Below, piece by piece: positions 55,558 through 63,934 of a DNA stretch of 64,000 nt; the stretch's first letter is position 1; every line of letters begins with the position of its first letter. The notes below the pieces were generated by a model. The model did no database searches, was not told where the DNA came from, and saw nothing but the letters and a program-made list of their open reading frames with translations. The translations under genes were made by a program, and so were the position numbers. Source of the DNA: Nitrosovibrio sp. Nv17. Its GTDB lineage: Bacteria; Pseudomonadota; Gammaproteobacteria; Burkholderiales; Nitrosomonadaceae. The DNA is taken from contig NZ_FPIQ01000002.1 in assembly GCF_900119085.1 (NCBI RefSeq), positions 1 through 64,000 on the forward strand. The letters run 5' to 3'.

Positions 55558-55959
55558 TCAATGCGCTGGCGAAAAGATGGGCTTGTCGCTATCCTTCAGC
55601 AGGAAAACCAGAAACCTCGCAGGTTCGGTGGCGCTGGCGTTGCGCCCGACCGTGTGCACATCGCCCGGATTTTCGTAGAAGGTCTGGCCCGGGGCGAGGG
55701 TGACGGGCTCGCCACCGCGCACGCCCATCACGATGGAACCCTCGATCACGTAGATGAATCCATGGGCATCGTGGCGGTGAACCGGATCTCCTGCCCCCGG
55801 CGGATATTCGACCGTGATGACGGATACCTCCTTCCCGGGATAATTTGCAAGCGCCTGCGTCATCAGGGGAGTCACAACGGCTGGTGGTGGCGTCTGCTGT
55901 GCGGAAGCGGTGCTGGCCGCCGCCAGCAGCAATACGGTGAAGATTCTGAAGTCAGTCAT
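55558..55959 (-). CDS. Exported cupin-domain protein
   Basis: A 133-residue protein with a signal peptide (IFTVLLLAAASTASA, to about residue 20) and a single cupin barrel. The metal motif reads GDPVHRHDAHGFIYVIEGSIVMG (G-x5-H-x-H-x3-4-E pattern) and the second motif PGQTFYENPGDVHTVGRN carries the last His. Such proteins are small metal-binding dioxygenase-like or sensing proteins of unknown substrate. Downstream of the NmrA-type gene on the same strand after about 130 bases. Confidence 0.85.
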   Translation of the reverse strand: MTDFRIFTVLLLAAASTASAQQTPPPAVVTPLMTQALANYPGKEVSVITVEYPPGAGDPVHRHDAHGFIYVIEGSIVMGVRGGEPVTLAPGQTFYENPGDVHTVGRNASATEPARFLVFLLKDSDKPIFSPAH

Positions 55960-56091
55960 GATGGGTCCTCAATGACGGGCGGAGCCCGATGCAGTTGATT
56001 GAGTGTCGTCCAGCTGTCCCATGATCGGCCGACCGGCGCCCTGCGGAGCGCAGATAGGCGCAGGCCGTCAATCGTCCACGGCTTTGCAGGC

Positions 56092-56847
56092 TCAGCGTGG
56101 TGCCGCCGCTTGGCTGAGCCAGTCCTGGAAATGGATAGAGCCCAGCCAGGGATTGTCGGCGGGCGTCAACGATTCATCGTTCAGCTCGACGCCGAAGTAG
56201 CGCGCATGAACATCCGCGATGACCGGGCGATTATCGCCATTTGCGGCCAGGTATCTGCGCGCAAGCTGGTCGAGGGGAAACCGCTCCGGACCGGCAATCT
56301 CGACGATGCCGGTCACCGGTGGCGCGATCGCGAGATCGGCCAGTGCAGCCGCGGTGTCGTCCGATGCGACGGGTTGCATAAGGGCGGGCGACAGGCGCAC
56401 CGTCTCGCCGTCGGTGCTTCGTTTGATGATGCTGTCGATGAATTCGAAAAACTGTGTCGAGCGCAAGATGGTGTAGGGAATTCCCGAGGCCCGGATCAGG
56501 TCTTCCTGGGCCATCTTCGCGCGCAGATAGCCGCTATGCGGAAGGCGGTCGCTGCCCACGACGGAGAGCGCGACGTGGTGCTTCACGCCGGCGTCCGCCT
56601 CCGCAGCAAGGAGATGGCGGCTGGATGTCTCGAAGAATTCCAGGACGGCCCGGTCCTCGAACGAGGGTGAATTTGCAACATCGACGACAACCTCGGCACC
56701 GGCCAGTGCTTCGGCCAGCCCTTCCTGCGTGATGGTGTCGACGCCCGTGTTTGGCGAGGCCGCCACGACCTCATGGCCGTCCTGGCGCAGCCTGTTAACC
56801 AGATTGGATCCGATGAGCCCGGTGCCACCGATAACGACGATTTTCAT
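56092..56847 (-). CDS. NAD(P)-binding SDR/NmrA-like protein
   Basis: A 251-residue atypical short-chain dehydrogenase. The NAD(P) motif is VVIGGTGLIGSNLVNRL at residues 4-20. AEVVVDVANSP and HVALSVVGSDRLPHSGYLRAKMAQEDLIRASGIPYTILRSTQFFEF are the family's later motifs, including the Tyr-x3-Lys-like YLRAK. Relatives act as redox-sensing or quinone-reducing proteins. It is divergent from the CadC-like regulator at 57054, the likely controller. Start at the ATG at 56847. Confidence 0.9.
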   Translation of the reverse strand: MKIVVIGGTGLIGSNLVNRLRQDGHEVVAASPNTGVDTITQEGLAEALAGAEVVVDVANSPSFEDRAVLEFFETSSRHLLAAEADAGVKHHVALSVVGSDRLPHSGYLRAKMAQEDLIRASGIPYTILRSTQFFEFIDSIIKRSTDGETVRLSPALMQPVASDDTAAALADLAIAPPVTGIVEIAGPERFPLDQLARRYLAANGDNRPVIADVHARYFGVELNDESLTPADNPWLGSIHFQDWLSQAAAPR

Positions 56848-57053
56848 GTTTCGTTCCTCCGTTCAGTGTCGACCACAACGATCGATGGAAGGAGAATATC
56901 CAGGATCGGCGCGGGATACTTTGCGTAGAGTTTGAATTACCATTGGGTTTTTATTGAATAGTTGTCCAGACAGCCGTGATGCGATCGTTTCCGGCCCGGA
57001 ATGGCCGTCTTCCGGTCAGTTGCACCACGTAATCCGGCGTCAGGGGGTGCCGC

Positions 57054-58637
57054 ATGTCGTTAGTGTTCGAGGATTGCGTGCTCGACCCCGCACGGCGGGA
57101 ATTCTCCCGGGCGGGCGAGGTGGTTGCGACGACCCCCAAGGTCTTCGACCTTCTGCTGTACCTGGTACGCAACCGCGGGCGTGTCGTCAGCCGGGAGGAT
57201 TTGCTCGCCGCGGTGTGGGAGGGGCGGATCGTCTCGGAATCAACCCTGGCGAGTCACATCAATGCAGCGCGCAAAGTCGTGGGTGACAGCGGCAAGGAAC
57301 AGCGGCTGATCCGAACCGTAGCCCGCAAGGGATTTCGCTTCATGGGCGAGATCAGAGAAACCGGTTCGTCGGGCGGTATCGAACCTGCGGGTATTGAAGC
57401 CGCCACGCCGAACGAAGCCTCCGCGTTCGCGGTGGCCTTCTCCATCAAGCCATCGATTGCGGTCCTGCCATTCGTGAACTTGAGCGGTGACCCGCAGCAG
57501 GATTATTTCGCCGATGGCCTGGTAGAAGACCTGATTGCGGCGCTGTCGCGGCATCGCTGGCTGTTCGTGGTCGCGCGCGCCTCGAGCTTCATCTACAAAT
57601 CCCGGGTGGTGGACGTGAAACGGGTCGGCCGCGAGCTGGGCGTCCGCTACGTGCTGGAAGGCAGCGTGCGCAAAGCCGGGAATCGCGTGCGCATCACCGG
57701 GCAGCTCATCGATGCGACGATCGGGACCCACCTCTGGGCAGACCGCTTCGAAGGTGTCCTGGAAGACATCTTCCAGTTGCAGGACCGGATGACCGAGAGC
57801 GTGATCGGCGCCATCGCACCGCAGCTCGAGCGCGCGGAGATCGAGCGTGCGAGGCGCAAGCCGACCGAAAGCCTCGATGCCTACGACTACTACCTGCGCG
57901 GAATGGCGCAATTGCACCAGGGAACCAGGGATGCCATCGACCTAGCGCTGCCACTCTTCCACAAGGCGATGGATCTCGATCCGGATTTTGCGTCGGCCTG
58001 CGCGATGGCGGCCTGGTGCCATTGCTGGCGCAAGGTCAATGGCTGGATGGTGGATCGCCCGCAGGAGATCGCCGAGGGTATCCGGCTCGCCCGCAGGGCC
58101 GTGGAACTGGGGAGGGATGATGCGGTCGCGCTCACCCGAAGCGGCCACGCGCTTGGCCATCTTGCCGGCGATCTCGATGGCGCCATCGCATTGCTCGACA
58201 GGGCGCTCGTGCTCAATCCGAATCTCGTGTCCGCCTGGTTCCTCGGTGCCTTCCTGCGTGTCTGGCACGGTGAATCCGAGGGGGCCATCAAGCATTTCAC
58301 GCACGCCATGCACCTGAGTCCCCTCGACCCGGAGTTGTATCGGATGCAGGCAGGAATGGCGGTCGCGCACCTCTTCGCAGGACGCTTCGACGCGGCGTCT
58401 TCATGGGCGGAGAAGGCATTCCGGGGTTTTCCGAATTTTCTGATGGTGGCCGCCATCATCGCGGCATGCCATGCGCTTGCCGGGCGCGCGGACGCAGCGC
58501 GGCTCGCGATGGGGCATCTGCGCCGGCTTGATCCCAAGCTGCGTCTTTCCAATCTCACGAACTGGCTGCCGATCCGCCGACCGGAGAACCTTGCCACCTT
58601 CATGGACGGCCTGCGACGGGCAGGGTTGCCGGAATGA
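57054..58637 (+). CDS. CadC-like winged-helix regulator with TolB-like and TPR parts
   Basis: A 527-residue cytoplasmic protein. The N-terminal OmpR/PhoB-type winged helix spans about 1-95 (TPKVFDLLLYLVRNRGRVVSREDLLAAVWEGRIVSESTLASHINAARK). Then comes the domain known from adenylate-cyclase-like and TolB-like proteins (SIAVLPFVNLSGDPQQDYFADGLVEDLIAALSRHRWLFVVAR, LEGSVRKAGNRVRITGQLIDA; about 140-260). The C-terminus consists of TPR-like helices. There is no membrane segment, unlike CadC. Divergent from the NmrA-like gene with a 200-base shared promoter region; it probably controls that gene and the cupin gene. Confidence 0.85.
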   Translation: MSLVFEDCVLDPARREFSRAGEVVATTPKVFDLLLYLVRNRGRVVSREDLLAAVWEGRIVSESTLASHINAARKVVGDSGKEQRLIRTVARKGFRFMGEIRETGSSGGIEPAGIEAATPNEASAFAVAFSIKPSIAVLPFVNLSGDPQQDYFADGLVEDLIAALSRHRWLFVVARASSFIYKSRVVDVKRVGRELGVRYVLEGSVRKAGNRVRITGQLIDATIGTHLWADRFEGVLEDIFQLQDRMTESVIGAIAPQLERAEIERARRKPTESLDAYDYYLRGMAQLHQGTRDAIDLALPLFHKAMDLDPDFASACAMAAWCHCWRKVNGWMVDRPQEIAEGIRLARRAVELGRDDAVALTRSGHALGHLAGDLDGAIALLDRALVLNPNLVSAWFLGAFLRVWHGESEGAIKHFTHAMHLSPLDPELYRMQAGMAVAHLFAGRFDAASSWAEKAFRGFPNFLMVAAIIAACHALAGRADAARLAMGHLRRLDPKLRLSNLTNWLPIRRPENLATFMDGLRRAGLPE

Positions 58638-58761
58638 GGAGTTGATGCGCGAACAGCTCCGTGCAGGATGCTGCCGAGCTGGAGGCGGGAATGGGTCAGC
58701 GGTGTTCCGTGGGGGACAGCCGGAAAAACACGTGAAGACTCAAGGATGACCAAGCCCGAGC

Positions 58762-59160
58762 CTAGACCGCACGTCCTCCGCTGGCGGCTGTTCGTCGTTC
58801 ATGTTCACGCTGGCAATCGATGCAGCGTTTCGCGGTCGGATAGGCAAGCAGGCGCTCATGTCCGATATCGCTGCCGCAGTCAATGCATTCTCCGTACGTT
58901 CCTGCCTTGATCCGTTCGCGAGCCGCGGCAATGTCGCGCACGTCCTGCAGATTCTGCCGAATGAGGGCCTCGTCGATGGCGGACAGGGTATCGAGCAGGG
59001 CTTCGTCCGATGTGTCGGCGGCCCGTTCACCCAGCGCGACCCGTTGCCGTTCCTCGCCCAGACCGGAGAGCAGGGTGCGGATTTCACTGAACTCACGCGT
59101 CCAGCGCTGGTCCATGAGTTCGTCGAGGTGATCGATCTGTTGCTGGGTCAATGCGGGCAT
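58762..59160 (-). CDS. TraR/DksA-family zinc-finger protein
   Basis: A 132-residue small RNA-polymerase-binding protein of the DksA/TraR type. A coiled coil (QQQIDHLDELMDQRWTREFSEIRTLLSG) precedes the four-Cys zinc finger CIDCGSDIGHERLLAYPTAKRCIDC. The ATG at 59160 is chosen, as it begins the coiled coil; the longer upstream frame has no such pattern. It would modulate transcription at rRNA or amino-acid promoters, perhaps with ppGpp, but it is shorter than DksA. Confidence 0.88.
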   Translation of the reverse strand: MPALTQQQIDHLDELMDQRWTREFSEIRTLLSGLGEERQRVALGERAADTSDEALLDTLSAIDEALIRQNLQDVRDIAAARERIKAGTYGECIDCGSDIGHERLLAYPTAKRCIDCQREHERRTAASGGRAV

Positions 59161-59358
59161 GTCTTCAATGGGACAGAAAATGATCACAAGTCTCCGCTGG
59201 ATGCCGCGGCCTTTGTTTTTTAACCCCTCGGCACACGTTTCCATTGCGGGAGACGACATCAGAGATTGCCGTTTCATCGTGAATGATACTTCAGTCATCG
59301 CGAAGCCGCCACTGATCCGCTATTAGACCACGCGACGCTGCTCTGGAAAGCGTTTTAA

Positions 59359-59509
59359 TTTGGCAAACCGTGCGCTTCTCGATCCTTCATGCATGGGAGG
59401 TGTCGGGCGCGGTGTGCATGATCCGACCATCATCAATCTCATCAAGACCGCTGACCGGCTTGGGGTGGCGCCCAGCGAGATTCTTCGAGAAGCGGGTCTG
59501 GGGGCCGAT
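59359..59509 (+). pseudogene. XRE-type HTH fragment (copy of 60661-60906)
   Basis: About 150 bases match the C-terminal two thirds of the XRE gene at 60661, including the segments LANRALLD and TIINLIKTADRLGVAPSEIL. The first helix region and start are missing, and substitutions have damaged the recognition helix (SCMGGVGRG against SYMGGIERG). It is the left part of a larger duplicated segment. Confidence 0.75.
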
Positions 59510-59535
59510 ATTCAGCACCCGCGACCCTCCGGCGT

Positions 59536-59782
59536 TCACCCGCCCAGCGGCCCCCTGAAGACGAAGAACGCGCCGGCGCAGATGAGGGCGAAGCCGATCA
59601 CGTGGTCGAGGGTTATCTTCTCCCCGAGGTAGCGTATCGAGAAAATGGCAAAGACGGTGAGCGTGATCACCTCCTGCATCGTCTTCAGCTCGGCCACGGT
59701 ATAGACGTGCGCGCCGTAGCGGTTCGCGGGCACGGCCAGGCAGTATTCGAAGAACGCGATTCCCCAGCGTGCGGCGACCTGG
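59536..59782 (-). pseudogene. DUF486 fragment (copy of 60944-61306)
   Basis: A minus-strand remnant of the DMT/DUF486 membrane protein. The C-terminal 75 residues survive (MPANRYGAHVYTVAELKTMQEV then IRYLGEKITLDHVIGFALICAGAFFVFRGPLGG), but the N-terminal helices are gone and the sequence upstream of 59777 is unrelated. Part of the same duplicated segment as the XRE fragment. Confidence 0.8.
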
Positions 59783-59824
59783 CCGGTGGCGGCCGGGTCG
59801 CCGCACGCAGAGGCTGAATGATAA

Positions 59825-59844
59825 ACGGGGACCGAAATCCCCGT
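59825..59844 (-). terminator. Likely terminator of the PEP-CTERM gene
   Basis: Stem ACGGGGA / TCCCCGT with a six-base loop; on the minus strand it is followed by a short T-rich tail. It is just beyond the stop codon at 59849. Confidence 0.55.
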
Positions 59845-59848
59845 CGGG

Positions 59849-60448
59849 CTAGCGGAAGGAGATTTTTCTGCGCCGCGCCATGAAACCCATCAGCCCCAGG
59901 CCACCCAGAAGCATGGCATAGGCTTCGGGTTCCGGCACGGCGGTGACGGCTCTTACTGCTGTTGCATAAAGACCAGCGCTCTCACTGGCAGTAATACTAT
60001 AGCCGCCATTAAAATTAAATATCAATTGTTTGCCGGCATCATTCGCCGGTGTATCTGTCCAGTATAAGTCATTTTGAATATTTTTGAAAAGCGCGAAGTT
60101 GGTATTGTTGTGGATGGCATAAATACTCCAAGACCCCACTCCATCCAGTTCGTCGTAGAACAGGTGCGAGAACTCGTCGGTGGTCGGAAGGCGCCAGTCA
60201 TTGTAGCCGCCTACGTTCAGCTGATCCACCCATTTATTTGCGGCGTTCCAGGTCATGACGCCGGTGGTATTGTATCCGGAGGTCCTCGAGTAATTGGCAT
60301 CGGCAAGCCACTCGATTCCCAGATCGGTATCCAGGATGATCCCATTGCCGAGATCCTGCAAAGCGGCCTGGACGGTAGGCGCACAAATCATGCTGGCTGC
60401 CACGAACAGACCGGCACAAAAATTTCTGAAGCTATACTGTTTGTTCAT
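59849..60448 (-). CDS. DUF1566-type PEP-CTERM protein
   Basis: A 199-residue exported protein. Signal peptide about 1-28 (FCAGLFVAASMICAPTVQA). The mature domain resembles the Lcl/DUF1566 family: QDLGNGIILDTDLGIEWLADANY, MTWNAANKWVDQLNVGGYNDWRLPTTDEFSHLF. At the end is a PEP-CTERM signal, VPEPEAYAMLLGGLGLMGFMARRRKISFR. The ATG at 60448 has a GAGGAG site ahead. An exosortase elsewhere should sort it to the surface. It sits between two copies of the XRE-DUF486 segment. Confidence 0.9.
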   Translation of the reverse strand: MNKQYSFRNFCAGLFVAASMICAPTVQAALQDLGNGIILDTDLGIEWLADANYSRTSGYNTTGVMTWNAANKWVDQLNVGGYNDWRLPTTDEFSHLFYDELDGVGSWSIYAIHNNTNFALFKNIQNDLYWTDTPANDAGKQLIFNFNGGYSITASESAGLYATAVRAVTAVPEPEAYAMLLGGLGLMGFMARRRKISFR

Positions 60449-60660
60449 TGTCGTCTCCTCAAAAGATTGCATTCTGTTTGGAATCTGAACGAGAGTGGGC
60501 GTGAATCACTGGAAAACTGACCGCCGTATATTTCTATTTCCCGAAAAATAGTGAAATGGTGCCTTAATTTTTCATTGGAGCTGCATTTATACCCTGAGGT
60601 TATCCGTTCTGGGTATCTTATCCCGTGGTTTTAAATCCGTCAAGCCTGCAGTATTGATGG

Positions 60661-60906
60661 ATGGCGAAACCCTCAGCAAAACATGCCGGCAATCCAGTGC
60701 TAGTGAAACTCGGGATTGCTATACGCGCGATTCGGGCCCGTCAGGATATTTCTCAGGAAGGTTTGGCAAACCGTGCGCTTCTCGATCGTTCATACATGGG
60801 AGGTATCGAGCGCGGTGAACATAATCTGACCATCATCAATCTCATCAAAATCGCTGATCAGCTTGGGGTCGCGCCCAGCGAGATTCTTCGAAAAGCGGGT
60901 CTGTGA
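60661..60906 (+). CDS. XRE-family HTH regulator
   Basis: An 81-residue Cro/CI-type DNA-binding protein. The HTH lies at about 17-70 (IRAIRARQDISQEGLANRALLDRSYMGGIERGEHNLTIINLIKIADQLGV). It is short and has no further domain, like regulators of restriction-modification or small mobile modules. The intact copy of the fragment at 59359. It is convergent with the DUF486 gene, stop to stop 37 bases apart. Confidence 0.88.
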   Translation: MAKPSAKHAGNPVLVKLGIAIRAIRARQDISQEGLANRALLDRSYMGGIERGEHNLTIINLIKIADQLGVAPSEILRKAGL

Positions 60907-60943
60907 GGGGACACGAGAACCAGCGCCCGTGGCTTTCTCGCAT

Positions 60944-61306
60944 TCACCCGCCCAGCGGCGCCCTGAAGACGAAGAAGGCGCCGGCGCAGATGAGGGCGAA
61001 GCCGATCACGTGGTCGAGGGTCACCTTCTCCCCCAGATAGAGGATCGAGAAGGCGGCGAACACGGTGAGCGTGATCACTTCCTGCATCGTCTTCAGCTCG
61101 GCCACGGTATAGACATGCGCGCCGTAGCGGTTCGCAGGCACGGCCAGGCAGTATTCGAAGAACGCGATTCCCCAGCTTGCGGCGATCACCAGCCACAGGG
61201 GCTTGTGCTCGAACTTGAGGTGACCGTACCAGGCGAAGGTCATGAACACGTTCGAGACGCAGAGCAGGAGTATCGGCAGCAGCCAGGCGGGGATGAATTG
61301 CGGCAT
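60944..61306 (-). CDS. DMT-family membrane protein (DUF486)
   Basis: A 120-residue four-helix inner-membrane protein of the DUF486 family (LPILLLCVSNVFMTFAWYGHL, LVIAASWGIAFFEYCLAVPANRYG, EVITLTVFAAFSILYLGE, LDHVIGFALICAGAFFVF). Function unknown; relatives resemble small multidrug transporters. The ATG at 61306 gives the usual length. The truncated copy lies at 59536. Confidence 0.88.
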   Translation of the reverse strand: MPQFIPAWLLPILLLCVSNVFMTFAWYGHLKFEHKPLWLVIAASWGIAFFEYCLAVPANRYGAHVYTVAELKTMQEVITLTVFAAFSILYLGEKVTLDHVIGFALICAGAFFVFRAPLGG

Positions 61307-61465
61307 GGGACACCTTTGCGTGATGGATCCGTGAGGGGATCCATTGTAGGAGCCATGCATCTGTCGTACAAGAGCGGTGGAAGAACTGACGGGGCATCAG
61401 AAGCGGCTGGATTCCACTTTGAATCCCGGCAGAGTCGGGGACGTCACAGATCAGGAGTATTCAAA

Positions 61466-61528
61466 GTCCTGAGAGGTCCTGAGAGGATATAAAAGGAAGC
61501 TAAAAATATTCTCAGCTCCCTTTTATAT
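61466..61528. repeat. Direct repeat followed by long inverted repeat
   Basis: GTCCTGAGAG occurs twice in tandem (61466-61475, 61476-61485). Immediately after, arms ATATAAAAGG-A-AGCT and AGCT-C-CCTTTTATAT form an almost perfect 15-base inverted repeat (61487-61528) around an AT-rich loop. It lies downstream of the RidA-fusion gene and could serve as its terminator or be a small mobile-element relic. Confidence 0.6.
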
Positions 61529-61607
61529 GATCAGGAAAGGCGATTTCGCATTCGCCGTCGGCATTGACAAGTAATTCGATAGTCCCGTATTTACAAACAA
61601 ATGCCCA

Positions 61608-62879
61608 TTATGCTTTTGGAGGCGTTCCTTCTTCGTTTGCAACAACTGCATCGATCTGGATCAAAGCATCATCAGGCAAAGCCGATACGCCAACTATCCT
61701 TCGTGCAGGAACACCACCTGGGAAGAATATTGTGTAAGCCTCGTCTACAGCATCAATATCGGCGATGTTTTTAAGGGCAATATTTATTTTAACTACATCG
61801 GCCATCCGGTGGTCGATACTTTCCAGAATTGCCTTGATATTTTTCAAGCACTGTCCAGCTTGCTCCTTTACACCACCCGCTACTATTTCACCGGATCTTG
61901 GATCGATCCCTAATTGAGCTGAAATATGATTGTAGTGAGAAAAAGCTACGGTTTGTGTAGATAGGGAACTTTTTGGTGCGTTTTCCGTATTGTTTGCTTC
62001 TATGATGAGTCCATGCCTGTCTTCAACAGTTTGTGGGGGTGTGCCGTCTCCGTGCGATACAACTGCCTCAATTTGCACCAAGGCATGCATGGGTAAGGCC
62101 GCAACTGCGACTATTGTCCGCGCAGGAAAATAGCCTGCGGTCCTGGCGATGCCCGAGTCTGGGAAGAATGTCGTATAAACCTCGTTTACGGCGTCAATAT
62201 CCGAGAGATTCTTAAGGAATATGGTGATTCTGACAATATCGTCAAAAGGAACGTCGATGCTTTCCAGAATTGCCTTGATGTTTCTCAAGCACTGTCCAGC
62301 CTGTTCCTTTACACCGCCCGCTACAATAATTCCGGATTTTGGATCGATAGGTAATTGAGCCGAAAGATTATTGTAGTGAGAAAAAGCCACCGCTTGGGTA
62401 GATAGAGAATCTCTTGGTGCATTTTCCGTGTTATTTGTAAGCTTTATGAGGTCGCCTGCCTGCGGTGCGTTTGGAATTGAACCTACACCGTTTGAAACAA
62501 GTGCTTCAACTTGCACCAAAGCATCCAGAGGTAAACCTGCAACTGCGACGGTCGTCCTTGTAGGAACATAGGTCGGGAAGAATGTTTTATAGACTTCGTC
62601 TACAGCGTCAACATCCGAGATATTCTTGACGAATACCGTGATTCTAATGACATCGCTCATGGCATGATCGATGCTTTCTACAATTGCCTTGATATTTCTG
62701 AAGCACTGTCCAGCCTGCTCTTTTACACCACCCGCTACTATTTCACCGGATTCCGGATCGATAGGTAATTGAGCCGAAAGATTATTGTAATGAGAGAAAG
62801 CTACAGTTTGTGAACATGGACCTATACCCTTTGGAGCGCGACCCGTATTTCTCGCTAGTACAGCGTTATAGCCACTCAT
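61608..62879 (-). CDS. Triple RidA (YjgF/YER057c) fusion protein
   Basis: A 423-residue protein made of three successive RidA domains (about 10-130, 150-280, 298-418). RidA normally is a separate 14-kDa subunit that forms homotrimers and hydrolyses reactive enamine/imine intermediates. The catalytic Arg is kept in each (R108 PTRTTV, R254 PARTIV, R393 PARRIV). The Glu is kept in two (E125, E271) and is Asp in the third (D410). The Tyr and Gly of the usual GPYSQ and SGQ motifs are replaced (GPCSQ/SLSTQ and SAQ), so the pockets may not be standard. The gene is visibly AT-richer than its neighbours and sits near an IS256 remnant and tRNA-Val, which suggests transfer. Confidence 0.9.
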   Translation of the reverse strand: MSGYNAVLARNTGRAPKGIGPCSQTVAFSHYNNLSAQLPIDPESGEIVAGGVKEQAGQCFRNIKAIVESIDHAMSDVIRITVFVKNISDVDAVDEVYKTFFPTYVPTRTTVAVAGLPLDALVQVEALVSNGVGSIPNAPQAGDLIKLTNNTENAPRDSLSTQAVAFSHYNNLSAQLPIDPKSGIIVAGGVKEQAGQCLRNIKAILESIDVPFDDIVRITIFLKNLSDIDAVNEVYTTFFPDSGIARTAGYFPARTIVAVAALPMHALVQIEAVVSHGDGTPPQTVEDRHGLIIEANNTENAPKSSLSTQTVAFSHYNHISAQLGIDPRSGEIVAGGVKEQAGQCLKNIKAILESIDHRMADVVKINIALKNIADIDAVDEAYTIFFPGGVPARRIVGVSALPDDALIQIDAVVANEEGTPPKA

Positions 62880-63265
62880 GGCAGTATTCCCCTTTTTTGG
62901 TTATAATTTAGATATATATAACAACAAAAAACTATCGTTTTCATCAAATTGCAAAATATCAGATACTCAAAAACCTGTCAAACAATCCGGAAGTCAATAA
63001 CAAATCTGCATATTTTAGGTAACGGCGCTGTTGGATCAGGTCAGGCGCAACTCCGACAGGGATATGCTCATCGTTTGATGACATTTGCACTTTTGGTGCA
63101 TCCAGGCCTGCTCTATGCAGTGTGTAATTTCCGGTCGAAGAAAAAAGCGACAATCAATCGTTCGAAGCTGGGTCGATTGCTGAAAAAATGCGAGCCGGAT
63201 CGTCACCGGTTTTGTATTCCAGCAAGGACCCATCCATAAATTCTGGGTGAGGCATATCATGAGGG
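62880..63265. other. AT-rich intergenic region
   Basis: About 390 bases upstream of the RidA-fusion gene, AT-rich to about 63010, then mixed. It must hold the promoter of that gene. No reliable protein gene; the open frames here look random. It ends at the IS256-like remnant. Confidence 0.4.
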
Positions 63266-63619
63266 ATGGACCATCACATGGATATGCCGATGAAGAAGGG
63301 ACGTACCGCAGCCTTGCAGGTGGATGCCGGGGGGGCGCTGCCGGAACTGCCGGCAGAGCCGATTGCCGAATTGAGCAAGGGGCCGACGCCAGGCAAGATG
63401 CAGGATTTGATACTGGCGTTCAACAAGGCGGGCCGTGAGTGTCGAACTGAACCTGGGCTATCGGCAGGCGGGGGGAAGCCGCCCGAACAGGGCAAAGAGC
63501 GCAACGGCGCCATTTCCAAGGGTGGGCAGCTTTGCACCCTCCTGATCCCCAGGCACGAGCGGCGCTTTGCGGGCTTTGACGAGTGCATCCTCGCCCCGTA
63601 TGTGCACTTCTTTGGATTG
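63266..63619 (+). mobile_element. IS256-family transposase remnant
   Basis: A decayed transposase. Recognisable pieces in order are LILAFNKA (63407-63430), then a shift of frame giving VELNLGYRQAGG, back to KPPEQGKERNGA, and lastly IPRHERRFAGFDECILAPY. These match the N-terminal part of IS256-family transposases (ERALxAELxxHLGY, then the HERRFxGFDDKILA segment), with a deletion between them. No terminal repeats are identified and the catalytic DDE part is absent. Confidence 0.65.
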
Positions 63620-63640
63620 ACTGATCTCTGGGTTGACTGA

Positions 63641-63715
63641 TGGTGGGCGGTACTGGGATCGAACCAGTGGCTTCCACCGTGTGAAGGTGGCACTCTACCG
63701 CTGAGTTAACCGCCC
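63641..63715 (-). tRNA. tRNA-Val (anticodon CAC)
   Basis: A 75-base tRNA on the minus strand with encoded CCA (63641-63643). Acceptor GGGCGGT pairs with ACCGCCC. The anticodon stem CCACC/GGTGG closes the loop TTCACAC with anticodon CAC. The T-loop is TTCGATC. The 3' end faces the AT-rich RidA/IS256 region, a common site of integration, but I found no duplicate of its 3' end. Confidence 0.93.
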
Positions 63716-63884
63716 CATGGAGGCCGGGCACCGAACATCGGCGCCCGCACTGCGGGAGGCGCAATTAGAGCATGGATCCCGGCCACCGGTCAACGCACGG
63801 CGCTGGTGGGGCAGCGCGGTGCACATCCGGGCTCGTACAGGCCGTGTCTGGCTCCGCGTGCAGGCGGATTTCACCGCGACCTGA

Positions 63885-63890
63885 TACAAT
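63885..63890 (+). promoter_or_regulatory. Possible -10 box of typA
   Basis: TGATACAAT looks like an extended -10 element, 45 bases before the typA start. No convincing -35 was seen. Confidence 0.4.
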
Positions 63891-63934
63891 TCGCCCTCTT
63901 TCTGGCACCCTGGCTCCTCCAACCGGAAACCTCC

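Noticed and set aside
61608-63715. att-type duplication of the tRNA-Val 3' end flanking the AT-rich segment
   Set aside because: I could not find a second copy of the tRNA 3' sequence on the left side, so a defined genomic island is not claimed.
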